This document shows, in pieces, positions 50,338 through 60,357 of a stretch of DNA of 64,000 nucleotides. The notes beneath the pieces are model-generated. The model was not told the origin of the DNA. It saw only the letters and a list, made by a program, of their open reading frames with translations, and ran no database searches. The position numbers were made by a program, and so were the translations under genes. Every line of letters begins with the position of its first letter. The first letter of the stretch is position 1. Source of the stretch: Thauera humireducens (GTDB taxonomy: Bacteria; Pseudomonadota; Gammaproteobacteria; Burkholderiales; Rhodocyclaceae); the NCBI RefSeq assembly GCF_001051995.2, contig NZ_CP014646.1, forward strand, positions 4,092,001-4,156,000. The letters are read 5' to 3'.

Positions 50338-50790
50338 TCAGAGCAACTCGGAGGGGATCACGGCCCGCAAGACCGTCTGGGTTTCGTCGTCCCTGACCCG
50401 GTTGGTGAACCACCACAGCGCCCCCTTCTTGATCGTCCAGTCCGCTTCCTCGCCGGATAGCAGCAGGGCAGCGAGACGGCCGAGCGCCGGCTGGTGGCCG
50501 ACGACGAGCGCGGCACCGCTGGCGTCCGGCCAGCCCGTGGCCGCCAGGATGTCGGCCACGCTGCCGTCGGGGGCGAGGCTGCTGACGATCTCGAAGTCGT
50601 CGGCGAAGGCGCTGGCCGTCTGCCGGGTGCGCAAGGTCGGGCTCACCAGCACGCGCAGGTGCTTGGGCTTGTTCTCCGTCAGCCAGGCGGCCATGCGCCT
50701 GGCCTGCTTGTGGCCGCGCTGGGTGAGCTCCCGGGCGTGGTCGGGGCTGCCGTCGACCGCTTCGGCGTGGCGCCAGAGCAGGAGATCCAT
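50338..50790 (-). CDS. sixA: Phosphohistidine phosphatase SixA-like
   Basis: A 150-residue histidine-phosphatase-superfamily protein. The RHA motif (LLLWRHAEAVDG) opens the protein, LRTRQTASAF follows, and GHQPALGRLAALLLSG carries the second His. SixA removes phosphate from phosphohistidine in phosphorelays. The ATG at 50790 puts RHG at the family position. It is 86 bases after the CYTH-CHAD gene. Confidence 0.86.
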   Translation of the reverse strand: MDLLLWRHAEAVDGSPDHARELTQRGHKQARRMAAWLTENKPKHLRVLVSPTLRTRQTASAFADDFEIVSSLAPDGSVADILAATGWPDASGAALVVGHQPALGRLAALLLSGEEADWTIKKGALWWFTNRVRDDETQTVLRAVIPSELL

Positions 50791-50876
50791 TCGCTTCTCC
50801 GTTGAATCAGGGGCCCGCATCATGCGTCCTGACTGTTGCAGGGGCATGACGTCGCTGCCTTGCGCTGAGGTCGTGC

Positions 50877-52406
50877 TCACCATGGCGCCTTGCCCCACAG
50901 CAGCGGCTCGCAGTCATGCAGCACGCGCCGCCGCAGCCGTGCGTAGCGGGGAGCGTGCCAGCCCAGCACGAAGGCTGCTGCCGCCTGCAGCGACGGGTCG
51001 GTCTGGCTCCAGGCCCGCAGCCGCCCGCGCGCGATGTCGACGTCCTGCAGGAAACCCAGTGTGCCCTGCGCCCGCACCAGACCTTCCTGATAACGCGCAA
51101 CGGCTTTGTGGGGGAACAGCGGGGCGAAGAACTCGATGCCGTAGCGCAACTGCTTGAAGCCGATGCGCAGGACGTGCAGGCGCGTCGGCTCGAGCGTGCT
51201 GGCCGCATCGAACTGACGGCGCGCGCGCTTGCGCAGCCGTGCCATGCGCAGCCGGGCGAAAGTGCGCAGATCGGCCGCGGCGACGAGGCTGCCGCCGGGA
51301 AGCTGCAGCAGTTCGGCGCTGAGTTCGAGCAGGAGCCGCCCTTGCATGGCCGTGTCGAGGGCCTGTGCGGCGGCGTGGCGGGCGTGCTCGCGCGCACGCG
51401 CGACCGTTTGCAGCAGGCCGGCGTACGAGGCCTCGTCGGCGAGTCCCTCGGCGATGACGGGTTCGAGCAGCTCGGTGTAGAACACGTCGAGGTCGCGGGC
51501 GTCGCCGAAGCGGTTGGCATTGTCCCGCAGGCGCGCGTTCCACTGGCCGGCGAACTCGGCAGGCAGCGCAGGTGCAAAAAGCTTGATCAGGGCCCGCAGG
51601 CGGCGCAGTGCGACGCGCAACTGATGGATGAAGTCCGGAGGAATCGCGTCCGCGTCATCGATCGACAGTGCCGCTGCGGCGTTGGCCTGCCACTGGCGTA
51701 CGCAGGCGAAGGCGAGGCTGCGAAAGGCTTCGACCACGTTCTGCCCGGCTTCGAGCGTCGATGGCTCGGCGCGTGCGGCTTCGAGCGGTGTGCCGAGGAA
51801 CAGGCGGTAGCCGCGTTCCGCCTTGGAAATGTCGGCCGGCATCAGCGGCAGGGTCTGTGCAAGTTCGCAGGCGAGAGCGAAGAGATCGGCCGGCTGTCCC
51901 TGTTCCAGCTCGAGCTCCAGCTCGCAGATCGGCGCCTGTCGCGCGATGCCGTCGGGCGTGGTCACGCTCACCTCGCCCTGGTCGATCATCAGCAGGATGC
52001 TGACGCCTTCGCGCGGGCTCAGGCGACGCGTTTCACGGCGAAAGCGGGTGGTGAATACCGGCACCAAGGCGTCGGCATGGCGCGCGAGCAGTTTGGCGGC
52101 CTCAGGCACGTCCACCTGCGAGAAATCGAAACTGCCCGAGTAGGGCTGCTCCCATTCGGGGCGCTGCGACAGGCCGCCGCTCGACACCGCGGCGCACTTC
52201 ACCGTCTGCAGCCAGATGCGTCCCTGGCGGCGGGTGCGCAGCGCGACCTTGCGCGCCTTGAGCTGGAGTTCGGGTGTGTCGTAATACGTGTTGTCGAGGG
52301 TGACGGCATTGCCGAGCTTCTCGGCGCCGGCCAGCAGGGGATGGCGGCGCAGCGCAGGCAGCGCGGATCTTGGCAGTGCGAGCTTCAGCTCGATTTCGTG
52401 GCTCAT
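50877..52406 (-). CDS. CYTH-CHAD protein (inorganic triphosphatase-like)
   Basis: A 509-residue protein. The N-terminal CYTH domain (residues 1-200) starts with the EIELKLALP signature and a beta tunnel of Arg/Lys/Glu residues that binds triphosphate. The C-terminal CHAD domain (about 225-505) is an alpha-helical bundle rich in His/Arg (HQLRVALRRLRALIKLF, RIGFKQLRYGIEFFAPLF) that binds polyphosphate. E. coli YgiF hydrolyses tripolyphosphate. It has its own promoter and precedes sixA, suggesting a phosphate-related operon. Confidence 0.88.
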   Translation of the reverse strand: MSHEIELKLALPRSALPALRRHPLLAGAEKLGNAVTLDNTYYDTPELQLKARKVALRTRRQGRIWLQTVKCAAVSSGGLSQRPEWEQPYSGSFDFSQVDVPEAAKLLARHADALVPVFTTRFRRETRRLSPREGVSILLMIDQGEVSVTTPDGIARQAPICELELELEQGQPADLFALACELAQTLPLMPADISKAERGYRLFLGTPLEAARAEPSTLEAGQNVVEAFRSLAFACVRQWQANAAAALSIDDADAIPPDFIHQLRVALRRLRALIKLFAPALPAEFAGQWNARLRDNANRFGDARDLDVFYTELLEPVIAEGLADEASYAGLLQTVARAREHARHAAAQALDTAMQGRLLLELSAELLQLPGGSLVAAADLRTFARLRMARLRKRARRQFDAASTLEPTRLHVLRIGFKQLRYGIEFFAPLFPHKAVARYQEGLVRAQGTLGFLQDVDIARGRLRAWSQTDPSLQAAAAFVLGWHAPRYARLRRRVLHDCEPLLWGKAPW

Positions 52407-52448
52407 GACGCTTTTCCCCCGGCAGGGGACTCGATGGAGGGCGGCTTG

Positions 52449-52477
52449 ATTCTAGTCGCCCGCTTCCGGCGCGTCAT
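52449..52477 (-). promoter_or_regulatory. Promoter of the CYTH-CHAD gene
   Basis: ATGACG (-35) and TAGAAT (-10) on the minus strand are 17 bases apart, about 45 bases before the ATG. Confidence 0.45.
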
Positions 52478-52510
52478 GCACGGCTTGATGACAGCCCGGG
52501 GCCGCCGTTC

Positions 52511-55216
52511 TCACTCGTCGAACACCTGCCCCCACAAGGCGATGACCGGTCGGCGTGCCGTCTCGGCCTCGTCCTCGGGAACGCGCGAGGGCAGGTCGTT
52601 CAGGCGTTGCCGGTGCTGCAGGCGGCGCAGTTCGCGATAACTGTCGGCGCAGGCCGCCGCCAGGTCGGCCGGGATCAGCCCGAGTTCGCCGCTGATCCGC
52701 AGCAGCGCGATGTTGCCGAGGTTGCCAGTGAGCTGGGGGTGTTCATGCGCATGACCCAGCACCAGGTACTGGATCAGGAACTCGACGTCGATCAGGCCGC
52801 CGGTGTCGTGCTTCAGATCGAACAGCTCGCCACCCTTGCTGCCATGGGCGTCGCGCATCTTGTGGCGCATGGCGAGCACTTCCGCGCGCAGCGTATCAAG
52901 GTCGCGCTTCATGCGCAGCACCTCGCAGCGGATGCGTTCGAAGGCTTCGCCGATGGCGCGATCCCCGGCGGAAAAGCGGGCGCGCGTGAGCGCCTGGTGT
53001 TCCCACACCCAGGCCGATTCGAGCTGGTACTTGCGGAAGGCTTCGAGCGAGGTCGCGATCAGGCCGGAATCGCCGTTGGGGCGCAGCCGCAGGTCGGTCT
53101 CGAACAACTGCCCGGCCGCGGTCTGGCTGGACAGCCAGGTGTTGGTGCGCTGCGCGAGGCGCGTGTAGACCTCGGCTGACTCCGGCGCGTCGTCGTCGTA
53201 CAGGAACACGATGTCCAGGTCCGAGGCATAGCCCAGCTCCTTGCCGCCGAGCTTGCCGTAGCTGATGACGGCAAAGCGCGGCGTCTCGCGGTGGCGGATC
53301 TTGATCCGGCTCCAGCAGCGCGGCAGGGTCAGGTCGAGCATGATGTCGGCCAGCTCGGACAGATGGTCGGCGAGCTTCTCGACCGTCAGCAGCCCGGCGA
53401 TGTCCTGTGTCAGCAGGCGGAACACCTGGGCGTGGTGCTGCTCGCGCATCACGTCCATCTGGCGCTCCATGTCGGGCTCGAGGGCGTCGAGTTCGGCGGA
53501 GAGGCTTGCGCGGAGGGCCTTGAAGTCCGGCGCGGTCTTGAGGTTGCGCGCGTCCAGCATCTCGTCGAGCAGGATCGGGTGGCGGGTCAGGAACTGTGCG
53601 CCCCAGCGCGATGCGCTCATCAGGTCGGCGACGCGGCGCAGGGCCTGCGGATACTGCTGCAGCAGCGCGAGGTAGGCGCCGCGTCGGCCGATACCTTCGA
53701 GCAGGTCGAGGCAGCGGGCGAGCGTGTCGTCCGGTCCCGGGGTGGCCGCGGCCGCCTCGATCACGCGCGGCATCAGCGCGTCGAACCGGCTCTTGATGTT
53801 GTTCGGCAGCTGGCGGTAACGGGGGCTGGCATGAATGGAGGCGAGGCGTTCGGCCCCGGCGCGGGGGTGACGGTAGCCGAGTTCGCCCAGCGCGTGGGCC
53901 ACGCTGTCGACGTCCTCCGCGCCGGCCCAGGTCGCGTCGAGGCTATGGTCTTCCTCGGACGGGTCGCCGAAGACCGCCTCGAAATGACGGCTGACGACGG
54001 CACGGTGTGCGTCCAGCGCGTCGATCAGTGCCGGATAGTCGGCGAAGCCCATCGCCTCGGCGATCAGGGCCTGGTCGGACGCCTTGCCCGGCAGGTCGTG
54101 CGTCTGTGCGTCGTCGAGGTACTGCAGGCGGTGCTCGAGCCGGCGCAGGAAGTCATAGGCCGCGGACAGCTCGTTTACGGCTTCGGCCGACAGGATGCCG
54201 CGCTCGGGCAGCAGGGCGAGCGCCTTCAGCGTCGGGCGCACCTGCAGCGCCTTGTCGCGACCGCCGCGGATGAGCTGGAACACCTGGGCGATGAATTCGA
54301 TCTCGCGGATGCCGCCCGGGCCCAGCTTGACGTTGTTGGCACGGTCGCGGCGGGCCACCTCGCGCCGGATCTGCGCGTGGAGGTCGCGCATGGCGTTGAT
54401 GGCGCCGAAGTCGAGGTACTTGCGGAACACGAAGGGCCGGGCGATGTTCTGCAACTCGGACCAGCGCTCGCCGCGCAGCACGCGCGCCTTGATCCACGCG
54501 TAGCGCTCCCACTCGCGGCCCTGGGTGACGAAGTAGTTCTCCAGCATGTCGAAGCAGCACACCAGCGGGCCCGAATCGCCGTTGGGGCGCAGGCGCATGT
54601 CGACCCGGAACACCTGGCCGTGTTCGGTGATCTCGGCCAGCGTCTGGATCAGCTGCTTGCCCAGCCGTTCGAAGAACTCGAAGTTGCTGATGACCTTCTT
54701 GCCGCCGGTGTCGCCATCCTCGGGGTAGATGAAGATCAGGTCGATGTCGGAGGAGACGTTCAGCTCGCGCCCGCCGAGCTTGCCCATGCCGATCACCAGC
54801 AGTTCCTGTTCCCAGCCGGTGGGCGACAGCGGCAAGCCGTAGCGTTCGACGAGCGCGGCGCGCAGCACGTCGTGGGCATGGCAGATCGCCACCTCGGCCA
54901 GCACCGTCATCGTCTCGGTGACTTCGGCAAGCGGCGCAGCGCAGCTCAGGTCGCGCACGATCAGGTGGCACAGCACCCAGATGCGCAGCTGGCGCAGGGC
55001 CGGTCGCAGCGCGATTTCGGCGCTCCCGGACGCCGCTTCGCGTGCGGCCAGGAAGCGCTCCATCGTCGCCGCGTCGATCGCGCCGCCGATGCTTTCCGTC
55101 AGGGCCCCGCCCAGCCACGGATGGCAGTCGAGCATGCGCGACAGATAGCGAGAATGGCGGCGGGCATCCTGCACGGACTGGGGCAGCGGCTGCGATGCGT
55201 TCTGGATGGCGGACAT
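52511..55216 (-). CDS. glnE: Glutamine synthetase adenylyltransferase/deadenylylase
   Basis: A 901-residue bifunctional regulator of glutamine synthetase in nitrogen control. The two nucleotidyltransferase domains are visible: N-terminal deadenylylase (about residues 165-190, GMGKLGGRELNVSSDIDLIF) and C-terminal adenylylase (about 650-675, SYGKLGGKELGYASDLDIVF). A central helical linker binds PII. Length is a little under E. coli GlnE (946). It is divergent from yhdP across about 210 bases. Confidence 0.95.
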   Translation of the reverse strand: MSAIQNASQPLPQSVQDARRHSRYLSRMLDCHPWLGGALTESIGGAIDAATMERFLAAREAASGSAEIALRPALRQLRIWVLCHLIVRDLSCAAPLAEVTETMTVLAEVAICHAHDVLRAALVERYGLPLSPTGWEQELLVIGMGKLGGRELNVSSDIDLIFIYPEDGDTGGKKVISNFEFFERLGKQLIQTLAEITEHGQVFRVDMRLRPNGDSGPLVCCFDMLENYFVTQGREWERYAWIKARVLRGERWSELQNIARPFVFRKYLDFGAINAMRDLHAQIRREVARRDRANNVKLGPGGIREIEFIAQVFQLIRGGRDKALQVRPTLKALALLPERGILSAEAVNELSAAYDFLRRLEHRLQYLDDAQTHDLPGKASDQALIAEAMGFADYPALIDALDAHRAVVSRHFEAVFGDPSEEDHSLDATWAGAEDVDSVAHALGELGYRHPRAGAERLASIHASPRYRQLPNNIKSRFDALMPRVIEAAAATPGPDDTLARCLDLLEGIGRRGAYLALLQQYPQALRRVADLMSASRWGAQFLTRHPILLDEMLDARNLKTAPDFKALRASLSAELDALEPDMERQMDVMREQHHAQVFRLLTQDIAGLLTVEKLADHLSELADIMLDLTLPRCWSRIKIRHRETPRFAVISYGKLGGKELGYASDLDIVFLYDDDAPESAEVYTRLAQRTNTWLSSQTAAGQLFETDLRLRPNGDSGLIATSLEAFRKYQLESAWVWEHQALTRARFSAGDRAIGEAFERIRCEVLRMKRDLDTLRAEVLAMRHKMRDAHGSKGGELFDLKHDTGGLIDVEFLIQYLVLGHAHEHPQLTGNLGNIALLRISGELGLIPADLAAACADSYRELRRLQHRQRLNDLPSRVPEDEAETARRPVIALWGQVFDE

Positions 55217-55426
55217 GTTGCGGCTCCGGTGCCTTGGGTGTGATCGTTGGTAGAATGTGGCCCCTCGCGGCAGTTGGTGCCGGCGGGCGCAGAAAGACTA
55301 GTTTAGCCGCGCCCGGCCGTCCGGCGTGTGCCTGCGGGAGCCCGGGAGCGGGGCCATGCGCAATCCTGCGCGGTGTGGTCGTCCGTCCTTCCCGAATTCC
55401 GGCCCGGCAAGCCGGTGCGATCCCTG

Positions 55427-58400
55427 ATGAATCCGCTGCCCGAGCCCCCCTCCGCATCGCCCGCGCCGCCTGTGCCTTGCCGCAGGCCTTGGGCGCGCGT
55501 GCGTGCGGTGGGCGGCGGCGCGTTGCGCGCCCTCGTGCTGCTGTGGATCGTGTTCGCGGGTGTGCTGCTGCTTGTCCGCCACGTGGTGCTGCCTTCGGTG
55601 GGAGAGTTCCGCGCCGAGATCGCGGCCGCGGCCAACAAGGCGCTCGGCCTGCCCGTGGCGATCGATGCGATCGAAGGACGCTGGGATGGCTGGCGCCCGC
55701 GTCTGGTGCTGCAGCGAGTGAGCTTCACCGACGAGGCCGGACAGGCCGTCTTGCAGCTGCCGCGAGTGGATGCGACGCTGGCCTGGTCCTCCCTGCTGCG
55801 GCTGCAGCCCCACTTCCACCGCCTCGAGATCGCCTCGCCCGAGATCGCGTTGCGGCGCGAGCCCGATGGCCGCCTGCGGGTTGCCGGGCTGGCGGTTTCC
55901 GCCGGCGGTGAGCGTGACAGCGGCACGCTCGACTGGCTGCTGGCACAGCGTCAGATCGTGATCCACGACGCCCGGGTGCGCTGGGACGATCGCCTGCGTG
56001 GCGCTCCGGAGTTGCTGCTCGAGCAGGTCGAGTTCCGCCTTGACCAGCGTCTCGGTCCCCGGCGCTTTGCGCTGCGTGCGCAGCCGCCGCAGGCGCTGGC
56101 CTCGACGCTGGATGTGCGTGGGGAGTTGCGGCGCTTCGATCCGGCCAGTCCGTTGGCGTCGACCGGGCGCCTCTACGTGTCGCTGGATCGGGCCGATCTT
56201 GGCGGGTGGCGACCTTGGGTCGATTACCCTTTGCCGCTGGAGGGCGTGGGCGGCGTTCGCGCGTGGCTCGAGTCGCACACCGAGTCGCGCTTCGATTTTT
56301 CGCGCGGGCTGGATTTTGCCCGAGCACCGGCGCGCGGCTTGTCCGTCGCGGCCGATCTTGCCCTCGACGGCGTGCGCACACGGCTCGGTGAGACGCTGCC
56401 GGTGCTCGAACTGGAGCGGCTCGACGGACACCTCAGCGTCGATGTCGAGCCCGACGGCTACAAGGTCGCCACGCGCGGCCTCGCGTTCCGCACGGGAGAC
56501 GGGGTGGCGCTCGCGCCGACCGACCTCGACCTGGCGTTCCGCAACCGCGATGGGGGGGGCGGGGGCAGCCTTGCGGCAAATCAGCTCGATTTCCCCGTGC
56601 TGGCGCGGCTGGCCGCCCATCTGCCCTTGAGCGATGGGGTGCGCGAGCAACTCGCGGGCCTTGCCCCGCAAGGCGTGCTCAGCGCCCTGCGTCTGCGCTG
56701 GCAGGGTGATCCCGCGGCGCCGGACAACTGGGGCGTTTCCGCTCGCTTCGCCGGGCTTGGGCTTGCCGCCCGCGACAGCCTGCCGGGGCTCGGCGGACTG
56801 AGCGGCAGCCTCGACGGAGACGAGCGCGGGGGACGTTATCGCCTCGACAGCCGCGATGCCCATATCGATCTGCCCGAGGTGTTCGAGTCGGGCCGCCTGG
56901 CGTTTGCGCAGTTGCGCGCTGAAGGGGGATGGCAGCGGCGCGATGGGCGGCTCGAGATCACGCTCGACAGCGCGCGCTTCGAGAACGTCGATGCAGCCGG
57001 GACCGCGTCCGGCGTCTACCGCCCCCAGCCGGATGGAGCGGGCGAGATTGACCTGCAGGCGCGTCTCTCGCGTGCGGAGGGGACGTCCGTCTGGCGCTAT
57101 CTGCCGCGTGTGGTCAACCAGGACACGCATGAATGGGTCCGCAGGGCGATCCGCCGTGCCGAGGTGCCCGAAGCCAACCTGCGCTTGCGCGGCGCGCTCG
57201 ACGACTTTCCGTTCCGCGAGGGAGGAGGCGAGTTCCGCGTGACGATCCGGGTCGTCGACGCCTTGCTCGACTACGCGCCGGGCTGGCCTTCGATCGACGG
57301 TATCTTCGGCGAGGTGCGCTTCGAGGGGCCGGGCCTGCGCATCGAGGCGGCCCGCGGGCGCATCCTGGGCGTGGCACTGTCCGAGGTCGTGGCCGAGGTG
57401 CCCGATCTCGATGCCATGCCCTCGCCGGTGATGCGCATCGCGGGCAAGGCCGCAGGGCCGACCGCCGAGTTCCTGCGCTTCGTTTCCGAGAGCCCGGTGT
57501 CGGCACGCATCGGCGGCTTCACCGAGGGCATGCGGGCCGAAGGCCGGGGTGCGCTGGACCTGCGCCTTGCGCTGCCGCTCAAGGAGATGGACGCGTCCAC
57601 GGTAGATGGCGAATTCCGCTTCGGTGCCAACCGCCTGTGGTTGGTGGAGGGGCTGCCCGTGCTGGAGGATGCCGGGGGGCGCCTGCGCTTTACCGCCGAT
57701 TCACTGTCCATGCCGGAGGCACGGGCGCAATTCCTCGGCGCGCCGGCGCGAATCACCGCGCGGACGCAGCCCGATGGCGTGGTGCGTTTCGATGCCGGCG
57801 GCGCGCTGAATGCGTCGGCGCTGGCGGCCGTGTGGGACCTGCCGGTCGCGGACCATCTGTCGGGCAGTGCGCCATGGCGCGCCGTGGTGCAGATCGACAA
57901 GGGCGCGACACGGCTGGACGTGGATTCGGAACTGGCCGATCTGAGCTCCAGCCTCCCGGCACCGCTCAACAAGCGGGCCGGCGAGCGCTGGCCATTGCGC
58001 GTGCGCTTCGAGGCGCCTGCTGAAGCGACGGCGAAACGGCCCCCGCGCACGCTGATGCTGAGCCTCTCCGATTGGCTGAAGGCGGAACTCGAATGGCCGG
58101 GGGACGGGACGCCCGTGCGCGGGGGGCTCGGTCTCAATGCCGCAGCGCGTGAGCCCCTGCGCATGGCCGAGCGTGGGCTGATGGTGGCGGCGACTTTCGA
58201 GTCGCTGGATGCGGATGCGTGGCGCAGGGTGCTCGACACCGGGAGCGACGCGCCGTCAGCCGGGGTCGGCGCGGCCGGTTCGCTGCCGCTGGCGGGCGTG
58301 TCCGTGCAGGCAGGGCAGCTGCAGGCCTTCGGCCAGCAGTTGAAGGACTTCAGCCTGCGTGCCGTCGCGGACGAAGGCGGCTGGAAGGCCAGGCTCGCGA

Positions 58401-59386
58401 GCGATCGCGCAGTCGGGGAACTCGACTGGCGCGACGCGGGCGCGGGCGCGCTCCATGCCCGCCTGGATCAGCTCCGCGTCGGTGATGCGCAGGAGGGCGA
58501 CGGCGAGAGGACGGCACCGGGTGCCGAGTCGGCCAACGACGAAGACCAGACGCCACCGCGCCATTTGCCCGCCCTGGACGTGGTCGCGGAGCGTTTCGTG
58601 CTGCGCGGCAAGGAGTTGGGGCGTCTTCAGCTGTTTGCCCGCAATCGCGCGGGCGTGTGGCAACTCGAGCGTCTCGACGTGGCCAATGCGGACGGTCGCC
58701 TGCGCGGCAGCGGCGAGTGGCGTACCGCGGGTCGCCAGGCCACCGCGCTCGACTTCAATCTGGAGACGGCCGACATCGGTCGGTTCGCGAAACGCCTCGG
58801 TTACGACGAGGTGGTGCGCGGCGGCAAGGCGACACTGAGCGGCCGGCTCGACTGGCAGGGCGCCCCGACACGCATCGACTACCCGACCCTGGGTGGCAGC
58901 ATGAAGCTGCGGGCCGAAGCCGGACAGTTCAACAAGCTGGAGCCGGGGGTCGGGCGGCTGCTCGGCATCCTCAGCTTGCAGTCTCTGCCGCGGCGCATCA
59001 CGCTCGATTTTCGCGATGTCTTTTCCGAAGGATTCGCCTTCGATGGCATTTCCGGTAGCATCGACGTGGTCCGCGGTGTGATGCGCACTGAAGACCTCGA
59101 GATTCGCGGACCTGCTGCCCGCGTGCGCATGCGGGGCGCAACCGATGTGCAGGCGGAGACGCAGGACCTGCGCGTGGCGGTGCAGCCGACCCTGTCCGAG
59201 TCGGTCGCCATCGGCGCTGCGGCCGGCCTGCTGAATCCGGTCGCCGGGGTCGTGACCTACCTCGCGCAGAAAGCGCTGAGCGACCCGATCGAAAAGCTCT
59301 TCGCCTACGAATATGCGATCACTGGCTCCTGGGACGACCCCCAGGTCCAGCGCATCAGCGCGACGCAGCCGGCGCCCGCGCAGTGA
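55427..59386 (+). CDS. yhdP: YhdP-like AsmA-family envelope protein
   Basis: A 1319-residue protein of the TIGR02099/YhdP group, one of the AsmA-like proteins that form long lipid-transfer grooves across the periplasm. One N-terminal membrane helix (LVLLWIVFAGVLLLVRHVVLP, about residues 37-57) anchors it in the inner membrane. The rest is repetitive beta-rich sequence with DLDLAFRNRDGG and LAVDLALDGV-type strands, ending in the conserved RGPAARVRMRGATDVQAETQ region and VGAAAGLLNPVAGV-type segment. ATG 55427 starts just before the helix. The nitrilase gene follows 46 bases on. Confidence 0.88.
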   Translation: MNPLPEPPSASPAPPVPCRRPWARVRAVGGGALRALVLLWIVFAGVLLLVRHVVLPSVGEFRAEIAAAANKALGLPVAIDAIEGRWDGWRPRLVLQRVSFTDEAGQAVLQLPRVDATLAWSSLLRLQPHFHRLEIASPEIALRREPDGRLRVAGLAVSAGGERDSGTLDWLLAQRQIVIHDARVRWDDRLRGAPELLLEQVEFRLDQRLGPRRFALRAQPPQALASTLDVRGELRRFDPASPLASTGRLYVSLDRADLGGWRPWVDYPLPLEGVGGVRAWLESHTESRFDFSRGLDFARAPARGLSVAADLALDGVRTRLGETLPVLELERLDGHLSVDVEPDGYKVATRGLAFRTGDGVALAPTDLDLAFRNRDGGGGGSLAANQLDFPVLARLAAHLPLSDGVREQLAGLAPQGVLSALRLRWQGDPAAPDNWGVSARFAGLGLAARDSLPGLGGLSGSLDGDERGGRYRLDSRDAHIDLPEVFESGRLAFAQLRAEGGWQRRDGRLEITLDSARFENVDAAGTASGVYRPQPDGAGEIDLQARLSRAEGTSVWRYLPRVVNQDTHEWVRRAIRRAEVPEANLRLRGALDDFPFREGGGEFRVTIRVVDALLDYAPGWPSIDGIFGEVRFEGPGLRIEAARGRILGVALSEVVAEVPDLDAMPSPVMRIAGKAAGPTAEFLRFVSESPVSARIGGFTEGMRAEGRGALDLRLALPLKEMDASTVDGEFRFGANRLWLVEGLPVLEDAGGRLRFTADSLSMPEARAQFLGAPARITARTQPDGVVRFDAGGALNASALAAVWDLPVADHLSGSAPWRAVVQIDKGATRLDVDSELADLSSSLPAPLNKRAGERWPLRVRFEAPAEATAKRPPRTLMLSLSDWLKAELEWPGDGTPVRGGLGLNAAAREPLRMAERGLMVAATFESLDADAWRRVLDTGSDAPSAGVGAAGSLPLAGVSVQAGQLQAFGQQLKDFSLRAVADEGGWKARLASDRAVGELDWRDAGAGALHARLDQLRVGDAQEGDGERTAPGAESANDEDQTPPRHLPALDVVAERFVLRGKELGRLQLFARNRAGVWQLERLDVANADGRLRGSGEWRTAGRQATALDFNLETADIGRFAKRLGYDEVVRGGKATLSGRLDWQGAPTRIDYPTLGGSMKLRAEAGQFNKLEPGVGRLLGILSLQSLPRRITLDFRDVFSEGFAFDGISGSIDVVRGVMRTEDLEIRGPAARVRMRGATDVQAETQDLRVAVQPTLSESVAIGAAAGLLNPVAGVVTYLAQKALSDPIEKLFAYEYAITGSWDDPQVQRISATQPAPAQ

Positions 59387-59432
59387 GGCCGAATCCGCCC
59401 GGCACGAACGCAACCACGAACCGAAGTCCTGC

Positions 59433-60281
59433 ATGAATCCAGCACGCTCCGCGCCTCCTTCCCCACGTTCCGCAGCCGGATCGTTCCGCATCGCCGCCAT
59501 CCAGACCGTGTCCGGGCCCGACGTGGCGCAGAACCTGGAGGTGGTTGCCGGCCTGGTGGCCGAGGCCGCCGCCACGGGTGCGCGACTCGTTGCGCTGCCC
59601 GAGTACTTTCCGGTGATCTCCGCCGACGAACAGGCCAAGGTCCGCATTCGCGAGCACGACGGCAGTGGTCCCCTGCAGTCCTGCCTTGCCGATCTGGCGC
59701 AGCGGCACGGGGTGTGGCTCGTCGGTGGCACGATCCCGCTGGTGGCCGAGGCCGACGACAAGGTGCGCAACAGCACGCTGGTGTTCGACGATCAGGGACG
59801 GCGCGTTGCCCGCTACGACAAGATCCATCTGTTCGGCTTCCAGCGCGGCGCGGAGCGCTACGACGAATCGGCCTCCATCGAGGCCGGTGCCGAGGTGTGC
59901 GCCTTCGACGCGCCGGTCGGGCGCGTTGGGCTGTCGGTGTGCTACGACTTGCGCTTCCCCGAGCTTTTCCGCGCGATGCGCGAGGTCGATCTGATCATTC
60001 TGCCCGCCGCATTCACCTACACCACCGGCCGTGCGCACTGGGAGGTGCTGCTGCGCGCGCGCGCGATCGAGAACCAGTGCTACGTCATGGCGCCGGCACA
60101 GGGCGGGCGCCATCCGAGCGGGCGCGTCACCTGGGGGCATACGATGATCATCGACCCTTGGGGCGAAGTGCTGGCGTGCCAGGAAGAGGGGCCCGGCGTG
60201 GTGCTGGCCGATCTCGATCCGGCGCGCATCGCCAGCGTGCGCGAGAGCCTGCCCGCGCTGCGTCACCGTTGCCTCGTCTGA
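59433..60281 (+). CDS. Nitrilase-superfamily amidohydrolase (Nit-like)
   Basis: A 282-residue carbon-nitrogen hydrolase. The catalytic triad is Glu in [12 protein letters not shown], Lys in [12 protein letters not shown] and Cys in [17 protein letters not shown]. The Nit1/Nit2 branch removes amide from deaminated glutathione or related metabolites, a housekeeping repair role. It is between yhdP and tldD, a common order in betaproteobacteria. The start at 59433 omits an unlikely basic tail. Confidence 0.88.
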   Translation: MNPARSAPPSPRSAAGSFRIAAIQTVSGPDVAQNLEVVAGLVAEAAATGARLVALPEYFPVISADEQAKVRIREHDGSGPLQSCLADLAQRHGVWLVGGTIPLVAEADDKVRNSTLVFDDQGRRVARYDKIHLFGFQRGAERYDESASIEAGAEVCAFDAPVGRVGLSVCYDLRFPELFRAMREVDLIILPAAFTYTTGRAHWEVLLRARAIENQCYVMAPAQGGRHPSGRVTWGHTMIIDPWGEVLACQEEGPGVVLADLDPARIASVRESLPALRHRCLV

Positions 60282-60357
60282 CGCCCGAGAACCGAACACG
60301 GCGCGATCGTTTTCGCGCACCGCCGGTCCAATCCGGCAACGAATCCAAGGATTACGC

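Noticed and set aside
55298..57130. Minus-strand open frame opposite yhdP
   Set aside because: No recognisable features; the plus-strand AsmA-like protein explains the region.
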